DNA of 64,000 nucleotides from Neobacillus ginsengisoli (GCF_030813055.1 NZ_JAUSTW010000002.1:1-64000); one strand, 5' to 3'; positions 32,493 to 42,206 are shown, counted from the first letter of the stretch. The notes: a model not told the origin generated them from the letters alone. Made by a program: numbers and translations.

Positions 32493-33422
32493 ATGTATAA
32501 AACCATTATTCTGGGGACTGGCCCTGCTGGGTTAACTGCAGCAATCTATCTGGCACGTGCTAACCTAAGTCCTCTAGTCATTGAAGGGCCTGAGCCAGGG
32601 GGGCAATTGACATTGACAACAGATGTTGAGAATTTTCCTGGTTTTCCTGAAGGGATTATGGGCCGAGAGTTGATGCAGAACATGCGAAGGCAAGCTGAGT
32701 ATTTTGGAGCAAAGTTTGAAAGGGGGTGGGTTAAAAAAGTCGACTTTTCAAATAACCCTTTTACCTTAACGGTGGAAGGAATAGGGGTGCTCAAAACACA
32801 ATCTTTAATCATTTCTACGGGGGCTTCTGCGAAACTTTTGGATATTCCAGGGGAAAGGGAAAATATTGGGCGTGGGGTAAGCACCTGTGCAACGTGTGAT
32901 GGATTTTTCTTTAGAGGGAAGAAAATTATCGTTGTCGGTGGCGGAGATTCAGCTATGGAAGAAGCAAATTTTTTAACGAAGTTTGCTTCGGAGGTTCGTG
33001 TTGTTCACCGCAGAAAGGAGCTTCGCGCTTCCCAAATTATGCAAGACCGCGCCAAAAATAATCCAAAAATTACTTGGAGTTTAAATCACATTCCCGAAGA
33101 AGTTATTGCAGGAGAACGGCATGTTACTGGCTTGAAAGTTAAAAACAGCGAAACTGGAAAAAACGAAATTCTGGAATCTGATGGTATTTTCATAGCAATC
33201 GGCCATAAACCGAACACGTCTTTTTTAGGCAATCAAATTAAAACGGACGATATGGGATATATCAGCGTGAATCCTGGTACAACAGAAACAAATATTCCTG
33301 GTGTATTTGCCTGCGGGGATGTTCAAGATCATAAATACCGCCAAGCAATTACTGCAGCAGGAAGTGGTTGCATGGCTGCTCTGGATTGTGAAAGATATCT
33401 TGATGCAAGTGAGATTAAGTAG
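32493..33422 (+). CDS. Thioredoxin reductase-like flavoprotein
   Basis: 309 residues. FAD motif [18 protein letters not shown] at the N-terminus, redox-active C132-A-T-C135 ([11 protein letters not shown]), NADPH motif [15 protein letters not shown] and the C-terminal [20 protein letters not shown]. It reduces a thioredoxin with NADPH. As a sigma-54-controlled second copy next to a dedicated thioredoxin, it probably serves cystine or persulfide reduction and not general redox balance (inference). AGGAGG lies 6 bases before ATG 32493. Confidence 0.9.
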   Translation: MYKTIILGTGPAGLTAAIYLARANLSPLVIEGPEPGGQLTLTTDVENFPGFPEGIMGRELMQNMRRQAEYFGAKFERGWVKKVDFSNNPFTLTVEGIGVLKTQSLIISTGASAKLLDIPGERENIGRGVSTCATCDGFFFRGKKIIVVGGGDSAMEEANFLTKFASEVRVVHRRKELRASQIMQDRAKNNPKITWSLNHIPEEVIAGERHVTGLKVKNSETGKNEILESDGIFIAIGHKPNTSFLGNQIKTDDMGYISVNPGTTETNIPGVFACGDVQDHKYRQAITAAGSGCMAALDCERYLDASEIK

Positions 33423-33474
33423 TAGAAATAATCAGAATAAACATGGAGAACAAAAAATAGGGAGGATTTTAATT

Positions 33475-33816
33475 ATGAAAGAGATCAAAACAAAACAAGA
33501 GTTTAATGAGGCGATTTTATCAACAAAACCAGTTATGGCCAAATTTTATGCTGAATATTGCCCAGACTGTCAGCATACCGATTTATTCATGCCAATTTTG
33601 GAAGAAGCGTATAAAGAAAAAGTAGATATGATCACAGTAAATCGAGACGATTTTCCGGAACTATTAGAGAAGCTAGATGTGTACGGAATCCCAAGCTTTA
33701 TTGCTTTTCAAGAAGGGAAGGAACTTAATCGCTTTGTAAGTAAACTCGGAAAAAGCCAGGAAGAAGTTGAACAGTTTCTCAATCAAATCGTAGAGGCAAG
33801 TGGAAAATTAGAATAG
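33475..33816 (+). CDS. Thioredoxin-family protein with CPDC active site
   Basis: A 113-residue single-domain thioredoxin fold. The active site is C29-P-D-C32 (YAEYCPDCQ), not the classical CGPC. The cis-proline loop is YGIPSFIAF. It follows the reductase by about 50 bases with its own strong site (GGGAGGATT). Likely the partner of that reductase in lowering disulfides or persulfides made during cysteine breakdown. Confidence 0.88.
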   Translation: MKEIKTKQEFNEAILSTKPVMAKFYAEYCPDCQHTDLFMPILEEAYKEKVDMITVNRDDFPELLEKLDVYGIPSFIAFQEGKELNRFVSKLGKSQEEVEQFLNQIVEASGKLE

Positions 33817-33846
33817 AACAATCTGTATCACCCAAATTAATCTGAA

Positions 33847-33884
33847 GCCAATAAATATTGAGTAGTCACTCAATATTTATTGGC
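33847..33884. repeat. Perfect 17-bp inverted repeat with 4-base loop
   Basis: GCCAATAAATATTGAGT and its exact inverse surround AGTC. There is no T run after it on the plus strand, so it is not a standard terminator. It may be an operator, an RNA end structure or the end of a small repeat element. Confidence 0.75.
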
Positions 33885-34024
33885 AATATATTCAAAATCG
33901 ACGATTTTATCAACTTATTTTTTGTATAGGCACTATACACCTTTAGATATAGAATCACCCCTATCCTTTGTACATTTAGTAGGGAAGAATTATATAACTT
34001 TTTTGCTTCAAGGAGGAACAGAAA

Positions 34025-34207
34025 ATGGAACTTATGAAATATGTGAACGAATACAATTATCTAAAAGTCAGTATGGAGAAATCAGGATTAATGTATGGTC
34101 TGTGTGATACAAGAACCATTAAATATAGTCAAGATTTAGATTTATTACTTAACAAAGTAATGAAAATTAGATATCCAGGATTAATAGAGAGGAACAAATT
34201 AAATTAA
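34025..34207 (+). CDS. Spo0E-like aspartyl-phosphate phosphatase
   Basis: A 60-residue protein with the family signature: helix 1 (VNEYNYLKVSMEKSGLMYGL), then TIKYSQDLDLLLNKVM, matching the SQELDxL motif of Spo0E/YnzD proteins. These remove the phosphoryl group from Spo0A-P or related regulators and so delay sporulation. AAGGAGG lies 9 bases before the ATG. It has no obvious link with its sulfur neighbours. Confidence 0.8.
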   Translation: MELMKYVNEYNYLKVSMEKSGLMYGLCDTRTIKYSQDLDLLLNKVMKIRYPGLIERNKLN

Positions 34208-34269
34208 GCCAAACAATTGATGTATAATTTGTACATTTTATGGGTGAAGACATGTGTCGGGAGGAACAG

Positions 34270-34422
34270 ATGGTGAAAAAAAACAAAGCCATTCCTAAAA
34301 GTATTAGTCGTAAATTGATGAGAAATTGCCGTCCGTATTTTCCAGGCCAGCACGGAATTGGGCATCATGCTGGAGCTATGATTAAAACAGGAGATTTGTT
34401 AGTTGAATTAGGTGAAATCTAA
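34270..34422 (+). CDS. Hypothetical 50-aa protein
   Basis: Basic N-terminus (MVKKNKAIPKSISRKLMRNC), then HGIGHHAGAMIKTGDLLVEL. I do not recognise it. GGGAGGAACAG gives ATG 34270 good spacing, better than ATG 34240. It precedes the aminotransferase gene by 36 bases and may share its transcript. A fragment of a larger gene is possible. Confidence 0.45.
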   Translation: MVKKNKAIPKSISRKLMRNCRPYFPGQHGIGHHAGAMIKTGDLLVELGEI

Positions 34423-34457
34423 ATTGGAGATTTCAACCTATAAGGAAGGTGAATAAA

Positions 34458-35756
34458 GTGCTAAACCCATTGGCTTTAGAATTAAATCATGTCATTGAAG
34501 AACGCAATAAACCAGTATATGAGATGTTGTCATTACTGGGAAAATCATTGTATTTCCCAAAAGGGATTGTCAGCCAGGCAGGAGAGGCAAAGGGAAAAGC
34601 AGACCGATTCAATGCAACAATCGGGATGGCTTCAGAGGGTGGACAACCAATGTATTTAGATGTCATCCACAAGAACCTCTCCTCATTTGATCCGAAAGAC
34701 CTGTATCCATATGCACCACCGGCAGGAAAAACAGAGTTGCGTGAGGTTTGGAGAAAGAAACTTCTGAAAGATAATCCTTCCCTTGAAGGAAAGGAATTTG
34801 GCACCCCGATCGTGACGAACGCGCTGACCCATGGCTTGAGTATCGTATCCGACCTGTTTGTGGAAAATGGTGATCCTATTTTACTACCGGATAAGTATTG
34901 GGATAATTATCATATAACATTCAACGTTCGCCACGGCAGCCAAACAGTGACCTATCCATTATTCACTAAAACAAACCAATTTAATGTAAAAGGCATGCTG
35001 GAGGCCCTTTTATCCTGTAAGAATGGAAAAGCGATCCTTGTGCTTAATTTCCCGCATAATCCAACAGGCTATACTCCTTTGGAAAAAGAAGTGGAGGGAA
35101 TCCTTCATGCCATCAAGCAGGCAGCGGATATTGGGATTAACATTGTTGCTGTTATTGATGATGCTTATTTTGGATTATATTATGAAGATTCAATCAAAGA
35201 ATCTATATTTGCTCGTTTAGTAGGGTTACACCCGCGTGTCCTCCCCATTAAAATTGATGGGGCAACCAAGGAAGAATATGCTTGGGGTTTTCGTGTTGGG
35301 TTTCTCACATTTGGAATCCAAGATACTTCGGTTTTGGAAGCGCTGGAGAAAAAGACGATGGGTTCTATACGAAGTACCATCTCATGCAGTCCTCACCTTT
35401 CCCAAACAATCATTTTGGATGCCTTGTTAAATCCCGAATTTGAAGTGCAGCGCGGGGAGAAAAATAAGGTAATGAAAGCCAGGGCGAAGCGAGTCAAAGA
35501 GATCTTAGCAGACGGGAAATATGCGGATGCATTCGAATCCTATCCATTCAACTCAGGGTATTTCGTGTGTCTTCGAATCAAGCATACCGATGCAGAAACG
35601 CTGCGGATCCACTTGCTCAAGCAGTATGGAGTGGGGACGATCTCCCTTGCCAAGACGGATCTTCGAATCGCATTCTCCTGTGTTGAATTATCTGATTTGG
35701 ACCAGCTTTTTGAACTTATCTATCGGTCATGTAAAGAATTAGAATCCATAGTGTAA
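34458..35756 (+). CDS. PLP-dependent aminotransferase, class I/II
   Basis: About 432 residues of the fold-type I family. Substrate-binding FPHNPTGYTPLEKE, the AVIDDAYFGLYY motif and a likely PLP lysine in IDGATKEEYAWGFRVGF are visible. The length is above that of AspC, as in the alanine/valine or tyrosine-like branches. GTG 34458 lies 8 bases after AAGGAAGGTG, preferred to the GTG at 34449 within the site. In this neighbourhood it may transaminate cysteine sulfinate or alanine (inference from the adjacent cysteine dioxygenase). Confidence 0.8.
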   Translation: MLNPLALELNHVIEERNKPVYEMLSLLGKSLYFPKGIVSQAGEAKGKADRFNATIGMASEGGQPMYLDVIHKNLSSFDPKDLYPYAPPAGKTELREVWRKKLLKDNPSLEGKEFGTPIVTNALTHGLSIVSDLFVENGDPILLPDKYWDNYHITFNVRHGSQTVTYPLFTKTNQFNVKGMLEALLSCKNGKAILVLNFPHNPTGYTPLEKEVEGILHAIKQAADIGINIVAVIDDAYFGLYYEDSIKESIFARLVGLHPRVLPIKIDGATKEEYAWGFRVGFLTFGIQDTSVLEALEKKTMGSIRSTISCSPHLSQTIILDALLNPEFEVQRGEKNKVMKARAKRVKEILADGKYADAFESYPFNSGYFVCLRIKHTDAETLRIHLLKQYGVGTISLAKTDLRIAFSCVELSDLDQLFELIYRSCKELESIV

Positions 35757-35757
35757 T

Positions 35758-35786
35758 AGAGACCTTTACATAAGGTCCTTTTTCTT
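35758..35786 (+). terminator. Terminator after the aminotransferase gene
   Basis: GACCTT and AAGGTC enclose TACAT, followed by five T. Confidence 0.75.
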
Positions 35787-36027
35787 CCTTAGTATTAGCA
35801 GAATTGTTTCTCAAACCTGAGATAAAGATTTCTCATATTAAAGAATTAACAAATGTATCGATAGTGGTTATGGAAAAGGTTTATCCCAAGATTTCAATAA
35901 TATCAGGTAAAATATCGGAAAATAGAAAGCATTCCTGTGTTTTTTTATCGGTGGCATGTTTTTGCTAAATAGTTATAGTGAAAGCAAAACATTAAAGAAA
36001 TTATCCATCATAGGAGGACAATATATC

Positions 36028-36615
36028 ATGACAAATCAAACGATGGAATATACACTGATCGACTTTATTCGAGATATGACATGGGTAATAGAGAGAACTG
36101 AGAGTGATGCTGTTCGGGTGGAAGAAGCAGAGCGTTTACTTGGTGAACTGCTTCGTACCACATCCTGGCTCTCTCCCGAAAAGCGGAAGCCCAACTCGGA
36201 AGGTTATGCCCGCCATTCCCTCTACTGCGATCCGCAGGATCGTTTTGAGATCATAGCACTTGTCTGGAAGCCGGGGCAGAAAACTTCACTCCATGATCAC
36301 GATGGTACTTGGGGAGCTGAAGGGGTTGTGACTGGACAGATCAAGGTGACGAACTACCTTCGAGTGGATGAAATTTCAGAAAATTTAGTAAAACTCAAAC
36401 AAACTAATACATTGATTATAAATCAGCAAATGACTAGCAAACTCCTGCCCCCAGCGGATTGTCACATCCTTGAAACGGAGGGCGATCAAACGGCGATAAC
36501 CATCCATGTTTATGGAAAACAACTCCGCAAGTTTCGGGTATTTCAACCTTTACAACAAGAAGGCATTTTTTCAGCCCACGATTCCTATGTAGGGTATACT
36601 CCTGAGCCAATCTAA
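36028..36615 (+). CDS. Cysteine dioxygenase
   Basis: A non-heme iron enzyme that oxidises cysteine to cysteine sulfinate. 195 residues, cupin fold. The iron ligands are H89 and H91 (TSLHDHDGTWG) and H160 (AITIHVYG). Bacterial enzymes of this type, such as YubC of B. subtilis, lack the Cys-Tyr crosslink. TAGGAGGA precedes ATG 36028; the longer frame starts inside the promoter region. It offers a second, oxidative route for cysteine next to the desulfhydrase route. Confidence 0.87.
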   Translation: MTNQTMEYTLIDFIRDMTWVIERTESDAVRVEEAERLLGELLRTTSWLSPEKRKPNSEGYARHSLYCDPQDRFEIIALVWKPGQKTSLHDHDGTWGAEGVVTGQIKVTNYLRVDEISENLVKLKQTNTLIINQQMTSKLLPPADCHILETEGDQTAITIHVYGKQLRKFRVFQPLQQEGIFSAHDSYVGYTPEPI

Positions 36616-36842
36616 GTTTATAAAGTATTTGATAAATGGAAATTGACTTCTTAAATTAGCTTCTCTTGTAAGATAAATAATACCTTGAAAGAGTTTTTGT
36701 TACGAAACAGGAGAGGAACATTGCAAGTTTTACCCATATCCAATGAATCTTATAAATTTTTATATAATGCACAACTCTTTAATCCATATATAAAATAATA
36801 ATCTATAAATTTGTTTAAATTTATACGAGAGGGGTAAAAAGC

Positions 36843-39800
36843 TTGAGTGTTGTAACGAAAAAAATTAACAAAGTTTTAGTCGCAAACCGAGGGGAAATTG
36901 CCATTCGTATTTTTCGTGCATGTACAGAACTAAATATTCGAACTGTGGCCATTTACTCAAATGAAGATGCATGGTCTTTTCATCGCTATAAAGCCGATGA
37001 AGCGTATTTAATCGGAAAAGGAAAAAAGCCAATTGAAGCTTATTTGGACATCGAAGGGATCATTGAACTAGCTAAAACACATGAAGTAGATGCCATTCAC
37101 CCAGGATATGGATTTTTGTCAGAAAACATTGAATTCGCTAAACGTTGTGAAGAAGAGGGCATTTTGTTTATTGGACCCGAATCTAGACATCTTAATATGT
37201 TTGGCGATAAAGTAAAAGCCCGTCATCAAGCCATACTAGCGAATATACCAGTCATCCCGGGGAGTAATGGACCAATTTCTAGCATGGAGGAAGCCGATGC
37301 TTTTGGTAGAGATTATGGATATCCCCTCATGATTAAAGCCTCACTTGGCGGTGGAGGCCGAGGTATGCGTATTGTACGAAATGAGGGTGAATTAAAAGAG
37401 TCCTATGAACGTGCAAAGTCTGAAGCAAAGACTGCATTTGGTAATGATGAGGTTTATGTAGAAAAGTTTATTGAAAACCCAAAGCACATTGAAGTACAAA
37501 TTTTAGGAGACAAAGACGGCAATATCATCCACTTATATGAGCGTGATTGTTCTATACAACGCCGTCATCAAAAAGTAGTGGAAATAGCACCAAGTGTCTC
37601 ATTATCCGAAAGCTTACGTAAACAGATTTGTGAGGCTGCTGTTCATTTAATGAAAAATGTTCGCTATCAAAATGCTGGAACAGTAGAGTTCCTTGTATCA
37701 GGAGATAAGTTTTATTTTATTGAAGTAAATCCACGGGTACAGGTCGAACATACAATTACCGAAATGATTACTGGAATTGATATTGTTCAGTCACAAATTT
37801 TAATTGCGGATGGATACACATTACATAGTGATGCAGTAGGTATTCCCTCTCAAGACGATATACAAATCAACGGTTATGCGATTCAATCCCGTGTAACCAC
37901 AGAAGATCCTTTGAATAATTTTATGCCAGATACTGGGAAAATAGTAACTTACCGCTCAGGTGGCGGATTTGGTGTTCGCCTTGATGCAGGAAATGGATTT
38001 CAAGGGGCTGTTATTACTCCTTATTATGATTCATTGCTCGTAAAGGTAACAACCGCAGCGAAAACGTTTGAAAAGGCGGCTTCAAAAATGTTACGCAATC
38101 TTCGTGAATTTCGTATCCGCGGAATCAAAACTAATATTCCCTTTCTTGAAAATGTGGTCAAGCATCAAAAGTTTCTAAAAGGAGATTATGATACTTCCTT
38201 TATTGATACAACACCAGAATTATTTCTATTTCCTAAGAGCAAGGATCGCGGAACAAAAATGCTGAGGTATATTGGGAATGTCACGGTGAATGGATTTCCT
38301 GGAATCGGTAAAACCAAGAAGCCCGAATTTTCTAAACCCTCCTTGCCTGAAATAAAAAACTCAGAACCTATTCCAACGGGAACAAAACAAATTTTAAATG
38401 ATGAAGGTCCTGATGGTGTCGTCAAATGGATTAAGGAACAAAAAGAAATACTGTTAACCGATACGACATTCCGTGATGCTCATCAATCTCTACTAGCTAC
38501 CCGAGTACGAACAAATGATTTATTACGTATTGCAGAGCCAACGGCACGTTTAGCACATAATCTTTTCTCAACAGAAATGTGGGGGGGCGCCACATTTGAT
38601 GTATCGTATCGTTTCTTAAGCGAAAATCCTTGGGAGCGGTTGTTACAATTACGCAAAAAAATGCCTAATCTATTATTCCAAATGCTTCTTCGTTCCTCTA
38701 ATGCGGTGGGTTATAAAAATTATTCTGACAATATCATAAGAACGTTTATAAAAGAATCAGCTGAAGCTGGGATTGATGTCTTCCGTATTTTTGATAGTTT
38801 AAATTGGGTGCAAGGTATGACTCTTGCTATTAATACGGTAAGAGATAGCGGCAAATTAGCTGAAGCAGCCATGTGTTATACAGGAGACATTTTAGATGCA
38901 TCAAGAAGAAAATATAACTTAGACTACTATAAGCAACTTGCTAAAGAGTTGGAAGCATCTGGTGCTCATATTCTAGGTATAAAAGACATGGCTGGATTAT
39001 TAAAGCCGCAAGCGGCATATGAGTTAATTTCCACACTTAAAGAAACAGTAGATATTCCTATTCACCTGCATAGTCACGATACAAGCGGTAACGGAATTTT
39101 AATGTACGCGAAGGCCATAGAAGCAGGTGTAGATATTGTCGATGTTGCCGTCAGTGCTATGGCAGGTTTGACTTCACAGCCAAGCGCCAACTCATTATTT
39201 TATGCATTAGAAGGCCATGAACGGAAACCAAATATCGATATTCGCAGCTTTGAAAAACTCTCTAACTATTGGGAAAACGTTCGTCTTTTCTATCAAGCTT
39301 TTGAAAGTGGAATGAAGTCGCCTCACACAGAAATCTATATTCATGAAATGCCTGGCGGTCAATATAGTAATCTTCAGCAACAAGCAAAAGCAGTTGGATT
39401 AGGAAATCGCTGGGATGAAGTTAAAGACATGTATACAAGAGTCAATCACTTATTTGGAGATATAGTCAAAGTAACCCCCTCTTCAAAAGTAGTCGGTGAT
39501 ATGGCACTTTATTTGGTGCAAAACAACTTAACGGAGGAAAATATTTACAAACGAGGCGAAACATTAGACTTCCCAGATTCCGTGGTTGAACTGTTTCAGG
39601 GGTACTTAGGTCAGCCTTATCAAGGCTTCCCGAAGGAACTTCAACGGATTGTTCTTAAAAGAAGAGAACCCATTACCGTTCGTCCTGGGGAATTATTGGA
39701 GGATTTCGATTTCCAAAAAACGAAAAATACATTATATCAAACAATTAACCGTTTTGTTACCAGTCATGATGTCATTTCTTATGCGTTATATCCAAAAGTC

Positions 39801-40292
39801 TTTCTGGACTATCAGAAGACATTCGAACAATACGGTGATATATCGGTGTTAGACACTCCTACTTTCTTATATGGAATGCGTCTTGGTGAAGAAATCCAAG
39901 TGGAAATTGAAAAAGGAAAAACACTGATGGTCAAGCTTGTCTCGATCGGTCAAGCGCAACTAGACGGTACACGCACATTGTACTTTGAATTAAACGGTCA
40001 ATCTCGTGAAGTGATCATTAAAGATGAAAGCATCAAAACAACCGTTATATCAAGGCTGAAAGCAGATCCACTCAATTCATACCATCTAGGAGCCTCCATG
40101 CCTGGAACCGTCATTAAAGTATTAACTAAAAAAGGGGAAAGGGTATCAAAAGGGGATCATCTCATGATTACAGAAGGGATGAAGATGGAAACAACGATTC
40201 AAGCACCCTTCGACGGAATTGTAAAAGATATTTATGTGTTAAGTGGGGAGGCTATCCAGTCAGGTGATTTGCTTATCGAGCTTATAAATTAA
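36843..40292 (+). CDS. pycA: Pyruvate carboxylase
   Basis: A 1149-residue biotin enzyme that makes oxaloacetate from pyruvate and bicarbonate. Order: biotin carboxylase (residues 1-460, with GGGGRGMRIV and the ATP-grasp EKFIENPKHIEVQ), carboxyltransferase (about 540-830, TTFRDAHQSLLATR and HSHDTSGNG), and a C-terminal biotinyl domain with EGMKMET. Family length is normal. TTG 36843 follows GAGAGGGG. Its place behind the cysteine-to-pyruvate genes may be meaningful: pyruvate from cysteine would be fed into the citric acid cycle. Whether a second pycA exists elsewhere is unknown. Confidence 0.95.
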   Translation: MSVVTKKINKVLVANRGEIAIRIFRACTELNIRTVAIYSNEDAWSFHRYKADEAYLIGKGKKPIEAYLDIEGIIELAKTHEVDAIHPGYGFLSENIEFAKRCEEEGILFIGPESRHLNMFGDKVKARHQAILANIPVIPGSNGPISSMEEADAFGRDYGYPLMIKASLGGGGRGMRIVRNEGELKESYERAKSEAKTAFGNDEVYVEKFIENPKHIEVQILGDKDGNIIHLYERDCSIQRRHQKVVEIAPSVSLSESLRKQICEAAVHLMKNVRYQNAGTVEFLVSGDKFYFIEVNPRVQVEHTITEMITGIDIVQSQILIADGYTLHSDAVGIPSQDDIQINGYAIQSRVTTEDPLNNFMPDTGKIVTYRSGGGFGVRLDAGNGFQGAVITPYYDSLLVKVTTAAKTFEKAASKMLRNLREFRIRGIKTNIPFLENVVKHQKFLKGDYDTSFIDTTPELFLFPKSKDRGTKMLRYIGNVTVNGFPGIGKTKKPEFSKPSLPEIKNSEPIPTGTKQILNDEGPDGVVKWIKEQKEILLTDTTFRDAHQSLLATRVRTNDLLRIAEPTARLAHNLFSTEMWGGATFDVSYRFLSENPWERLLQLRKKMPNLLFQMLLRSSNAVGYKNYSDNIIRTFIKESAEAGIDVFRIFDSLNWVQGMTLAINTVRDSGKLAEAAMCYTGDILDASRRKYNLDYYKQLAKELEASGAHILGIKDMAGLLKPQAAYELISTLKETVDIPIHLHSHDTSGNGILMYAKAIEAGVDIVDVAVSAMAGLTSQPSANSLFYALEGHERKPNIDIRSFEKLSNYWENVRLFYQAFESGMKSPHTEIYIHEMPGGQYSNLQQQAKAVGLGNRWDEVKDMYTRVNHLFGDIVKVTPSSKVVGDMALYLVQNNLTEENIYKRGETLDFPDSVVELFQGYLGQPYQGFPKELQRIVLKRREPITVRPGELLEDFDFQKTKNTLYQTINRFVTSHDVISYALYPKVFLDYQKTFEQYGDISVLDTPTFLYGMRLGEEIQVEIEKGKTLMVKLVSIGQAQLDGTRTLYFELNGQSREVIIKDESIKTTVISRLKADPLNSYHLGASMPGTVIKVLTKKGERVSKGDHLMITEGMKMETTIQAPFDGIVKDIYVLSGEAIQSGDLLIELIN

Positions 40293-40312
40293 TTGAAACT
40301 TGCAATTTTATT

Positions 40313-40456
40313 ATGTTGAACATAATTAGAAATTCTAAAGGAAATAGGAGGGGGAGATCTTTATCCAGGTCTAACCAAGCTCCACCGCAAATCCAGATGA
40401 TGAGCGGCATCGAATGCGGTGCCTGTTCATGGTGTGGAACCATTGCGTCACCTTAA
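40313..40456 (+). CDS. Small Cys-rich open frame downstream of pycA
   Basis: The frame runs from ATG 40313 to TAA 40454 (47 codons); a double ATG at 40397 would give a 19-aa peptide MMSGIECGACSWCGTIASP. The C-x2-C-x2-C core stands out. The ribosome-binding-like AGGAGGGGG at 40346 has no start codon at normal distance, so translation is doubtful. A terminator overlaps its end. Confidence 0.3.
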   Translation: MLNIIRNSKGNRRGRSLSRSNQAPPQIQMMSGIECGACSWCGTIASP

Positions 40457-40473
40457 TGAGTGGCGTTTTTTTT
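40446..40473 (+). terminator. Terminator downstream of pycA
   Basis: CGTCAC and GTGGCG pair around an 8-base loop, followed by eight T. Confidence 0.75.
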
Positions 40474-40517
40474 ATTGGAAATATTCTCTAAATAAACGCA
40501 TGAATTTATAAAGAAGC

Positions 40518-40628
40518 CCCTGCTCATTCGTTAAAAAAAAGAGGAGAGCGTTAATTAATAAGTCTATGGATTAGGGTTGACCGGGTAAAGGTCAATATAA
40601 GTATTGACACTTCCTACCATTTTCATTC
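40518..40628 (+). repeat. Copy A of a ~105-bp dispersed repeat
   Basis: From CCCTGCTCA to TTTCATTC this matches 43154-43257 with substitutions and small indels. Both copies share GAGGAGAGC, AATTAATAAGTCTATGG, a small TGAC/GTCA hairpin and ATTGACACTTCCTA. No protein of known type is encoded. Confidence 0.75.
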
Positions 40629-40717
40629 TCTGTGGTGCAGCACTGATTTTGTGCTGCATGGATGGCTAACGGGTGCCTAAATCTATACGGTAAGGCTGTT
40701 AAGACAGTCTTTTTCTT
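40629..40717 (+). other. Structured intergenic stretch with a terminator-like end
   Basis: TGCAGCAC and GTGCTGCA (40636-40658) form an 8-bp hairpin. AGGCTGT and ACAGTCT (40692-40710) form a second one followed by five T. Together with copy A of the repeat this could be a small RNA of about 190 bases. No riboswitch class I know fits. Confidence 0.4.
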
Positions 40718-40955
40718 ATGGAACAAACGGGCAGTATTGCCCTAAAAGACTTCTTGAAATGACCTTAAAGTGTGCTTTAAAGAAAAAAACAAAAGTCGAC
40801 AAATTATGATTACTATAAAGTATAATATGGAATAATTACTAATATAATTCAGTTCTTTCTTAAAGTATAAATGTTTGTATGAAACAGTCATAAACATAAT
40901 GAACATATTTATCGTCCTTATTCAGATATAGAACAGAATAAGAAAGGTAACGAAG

Positions 40956-42206
40956 ATGAGTATAATAAAGGATTTTTTGCTGCAATTAACGCTTATGGTA
41001 ATACCCATATTTATTTACTTTACATTTATTAAGGAGAGGGTTAAGAGTTATAAAAATAGAAACGTAATAATGTCCATTTTGTGGGGAATATCAATTTTAT
41101 TTTGCATGTCCTTTCCAGTGAGTTTTGGTCAAAATGGTCGTTTGGAATTAAGAATTATTCCTCTATTATTTGGGAGTTTATACGGCGGATTTTGGTCAGG
41201 CATCTTCCTATCAGCCCTTATCATACTTTATCGACTTTATTTTGGAATCAGTTTAGGATTTTATAATACTGTTCTTGTCTTATTATTTTCTCTGCCTGTT
41301 ATATTGTTTTTTCAAAAATCGTTTGCAAGTTCGAAAAAAGATAAAAGGGTTAAAATTGCGGTTGGTCTTTCCTTTTACTACTGTATCATCGGACTTACTT
41401 TTTTTGGTATTCTTAGAGGTTTTTCCATAGATTATCTTAAAGTACAGATTATTCATCTTATCTTTGTAGTAGTAGTTACTTGGTTCTTCACTATGTTAAA
41501 TGAAACGATCAGGGAGATTCACCAGTTACGATTAGAGATGCAAAAATCGGAGAAATTACGAGTTATAAGTGAGTTAACAAGTGTTTTCGCTCATGAAATT
41601 AGAAATCCGATGCAAGTTACTCGTGGCTTTCTGCAACTTCTAAACGATCCTGATTTGCCTAAAAACAAGAAGGAATATATCCAAATATCCATTGAAGAAT
41701 TAGATCGTGCGAATGAAATTATTAATGATTTTTTATCTTTTGGAAAACCCTTAATAAATAACAACGAAAGAATCGACGTAGCTTATCAATTACAACGTGT
41801 AGTCAATATCATTCAAGGTTACAGCCTGAACCATAAGGTTGAGATTAAAACTGATATTCTTGATAACTGTTGGATTTATGGTAATCCTCAAAAATTGAAC
41901 CAGTCTTTGATTAATATTTTGAAAAATGCCATAGAGTCTATGCCGAATGGTGGAATTGTTTGGATTACCTGTACGTCAACTGATGATAGATATATAAAGA
42001 TTAACATTAAGGACCAAGGAATTGGTATGACAAAAAAGCAAATTGATAGGCTTGGATCTCCGTTTTATTCTTTAAAGGAACGAGGGACAGGTCTAGGAAT
42101 GATGGTAAGTTTTCAAATTGTCCATTCTTTCAAAGGTAAAATACAAGTGCACAGTGAAATGGATATGGGGACAGAATTTATTATTCTTTTACCCCAGATA
42201 ACCTAA
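40956..42206 (+). CDS. Membrane sensor histidine kinase, KinB-like
   Basis: 416 residues. The N-terminal 185 residues hold about six membrane spans, resembling the 5TM receptor region of LytS/KinB kinases. The HisKA motif is VFAHEIRNPMQVTRGFLQLL, with the phosphorylated His, followed by N (ILKNAIESMPNGG), G1 (IKDQGIGM) and G2 (GTGLGMMVS) boxes. In Bacillaceae such orphan kinases usually feed the sporulation phosphorelay. No response regulator gene is adjacent. AAAGGTAACG precedes the ATG. Confidence 0.88.
   Translation: MSIIKDFLLQLTLMVIPIFIYFTFIKERVKSYKNRNVIMSILWGISILFCMSFPVSFGQNGRLELRIIPLLFGSLYGGFWSGIFLSALIILYRLYFGISLGFYNTVLVLLFSLPVILFFQKSFASSKKDKRVKIAVGLSFYYCIIGLTFFGILRGFSIDYLKVQIIHLIFVVVVTWFFTMLNETIREIHQLRLEMQKSEKLRVISELTSVFAHEIRNPMQVTRGFLQLLNDPDLPKNKKEYIQISIEELDRANEIINDFLSFGKPLINNNERIDVAYQLQRVVNIIQGYSLNHKVEIKTDILDNCWIYGNPQKLNQSLINILKNAIESMPNGGIVWITCTSTDDRYIKINIKDQGIGMTKKQIDRLGSPFYSLKERGTGLGMMVSFQIVHSFKGKIQVHSEMDMGTEFIILLPQIT

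Noticed and set aside
35952..35965. Sigma-54-like box TGGCATGTTTTTGC before the cysteine dioxygenase gene
   Set aside because: The distance from GG to GC is one base short of the strict spacing shared by the four other promoters, so it was not called.
40518..40717. Riboswitch in the pycA-kinase interval
   Set aside because: Hairpins are present but no conserved core of a known class could be matched, and no gene follows closely.
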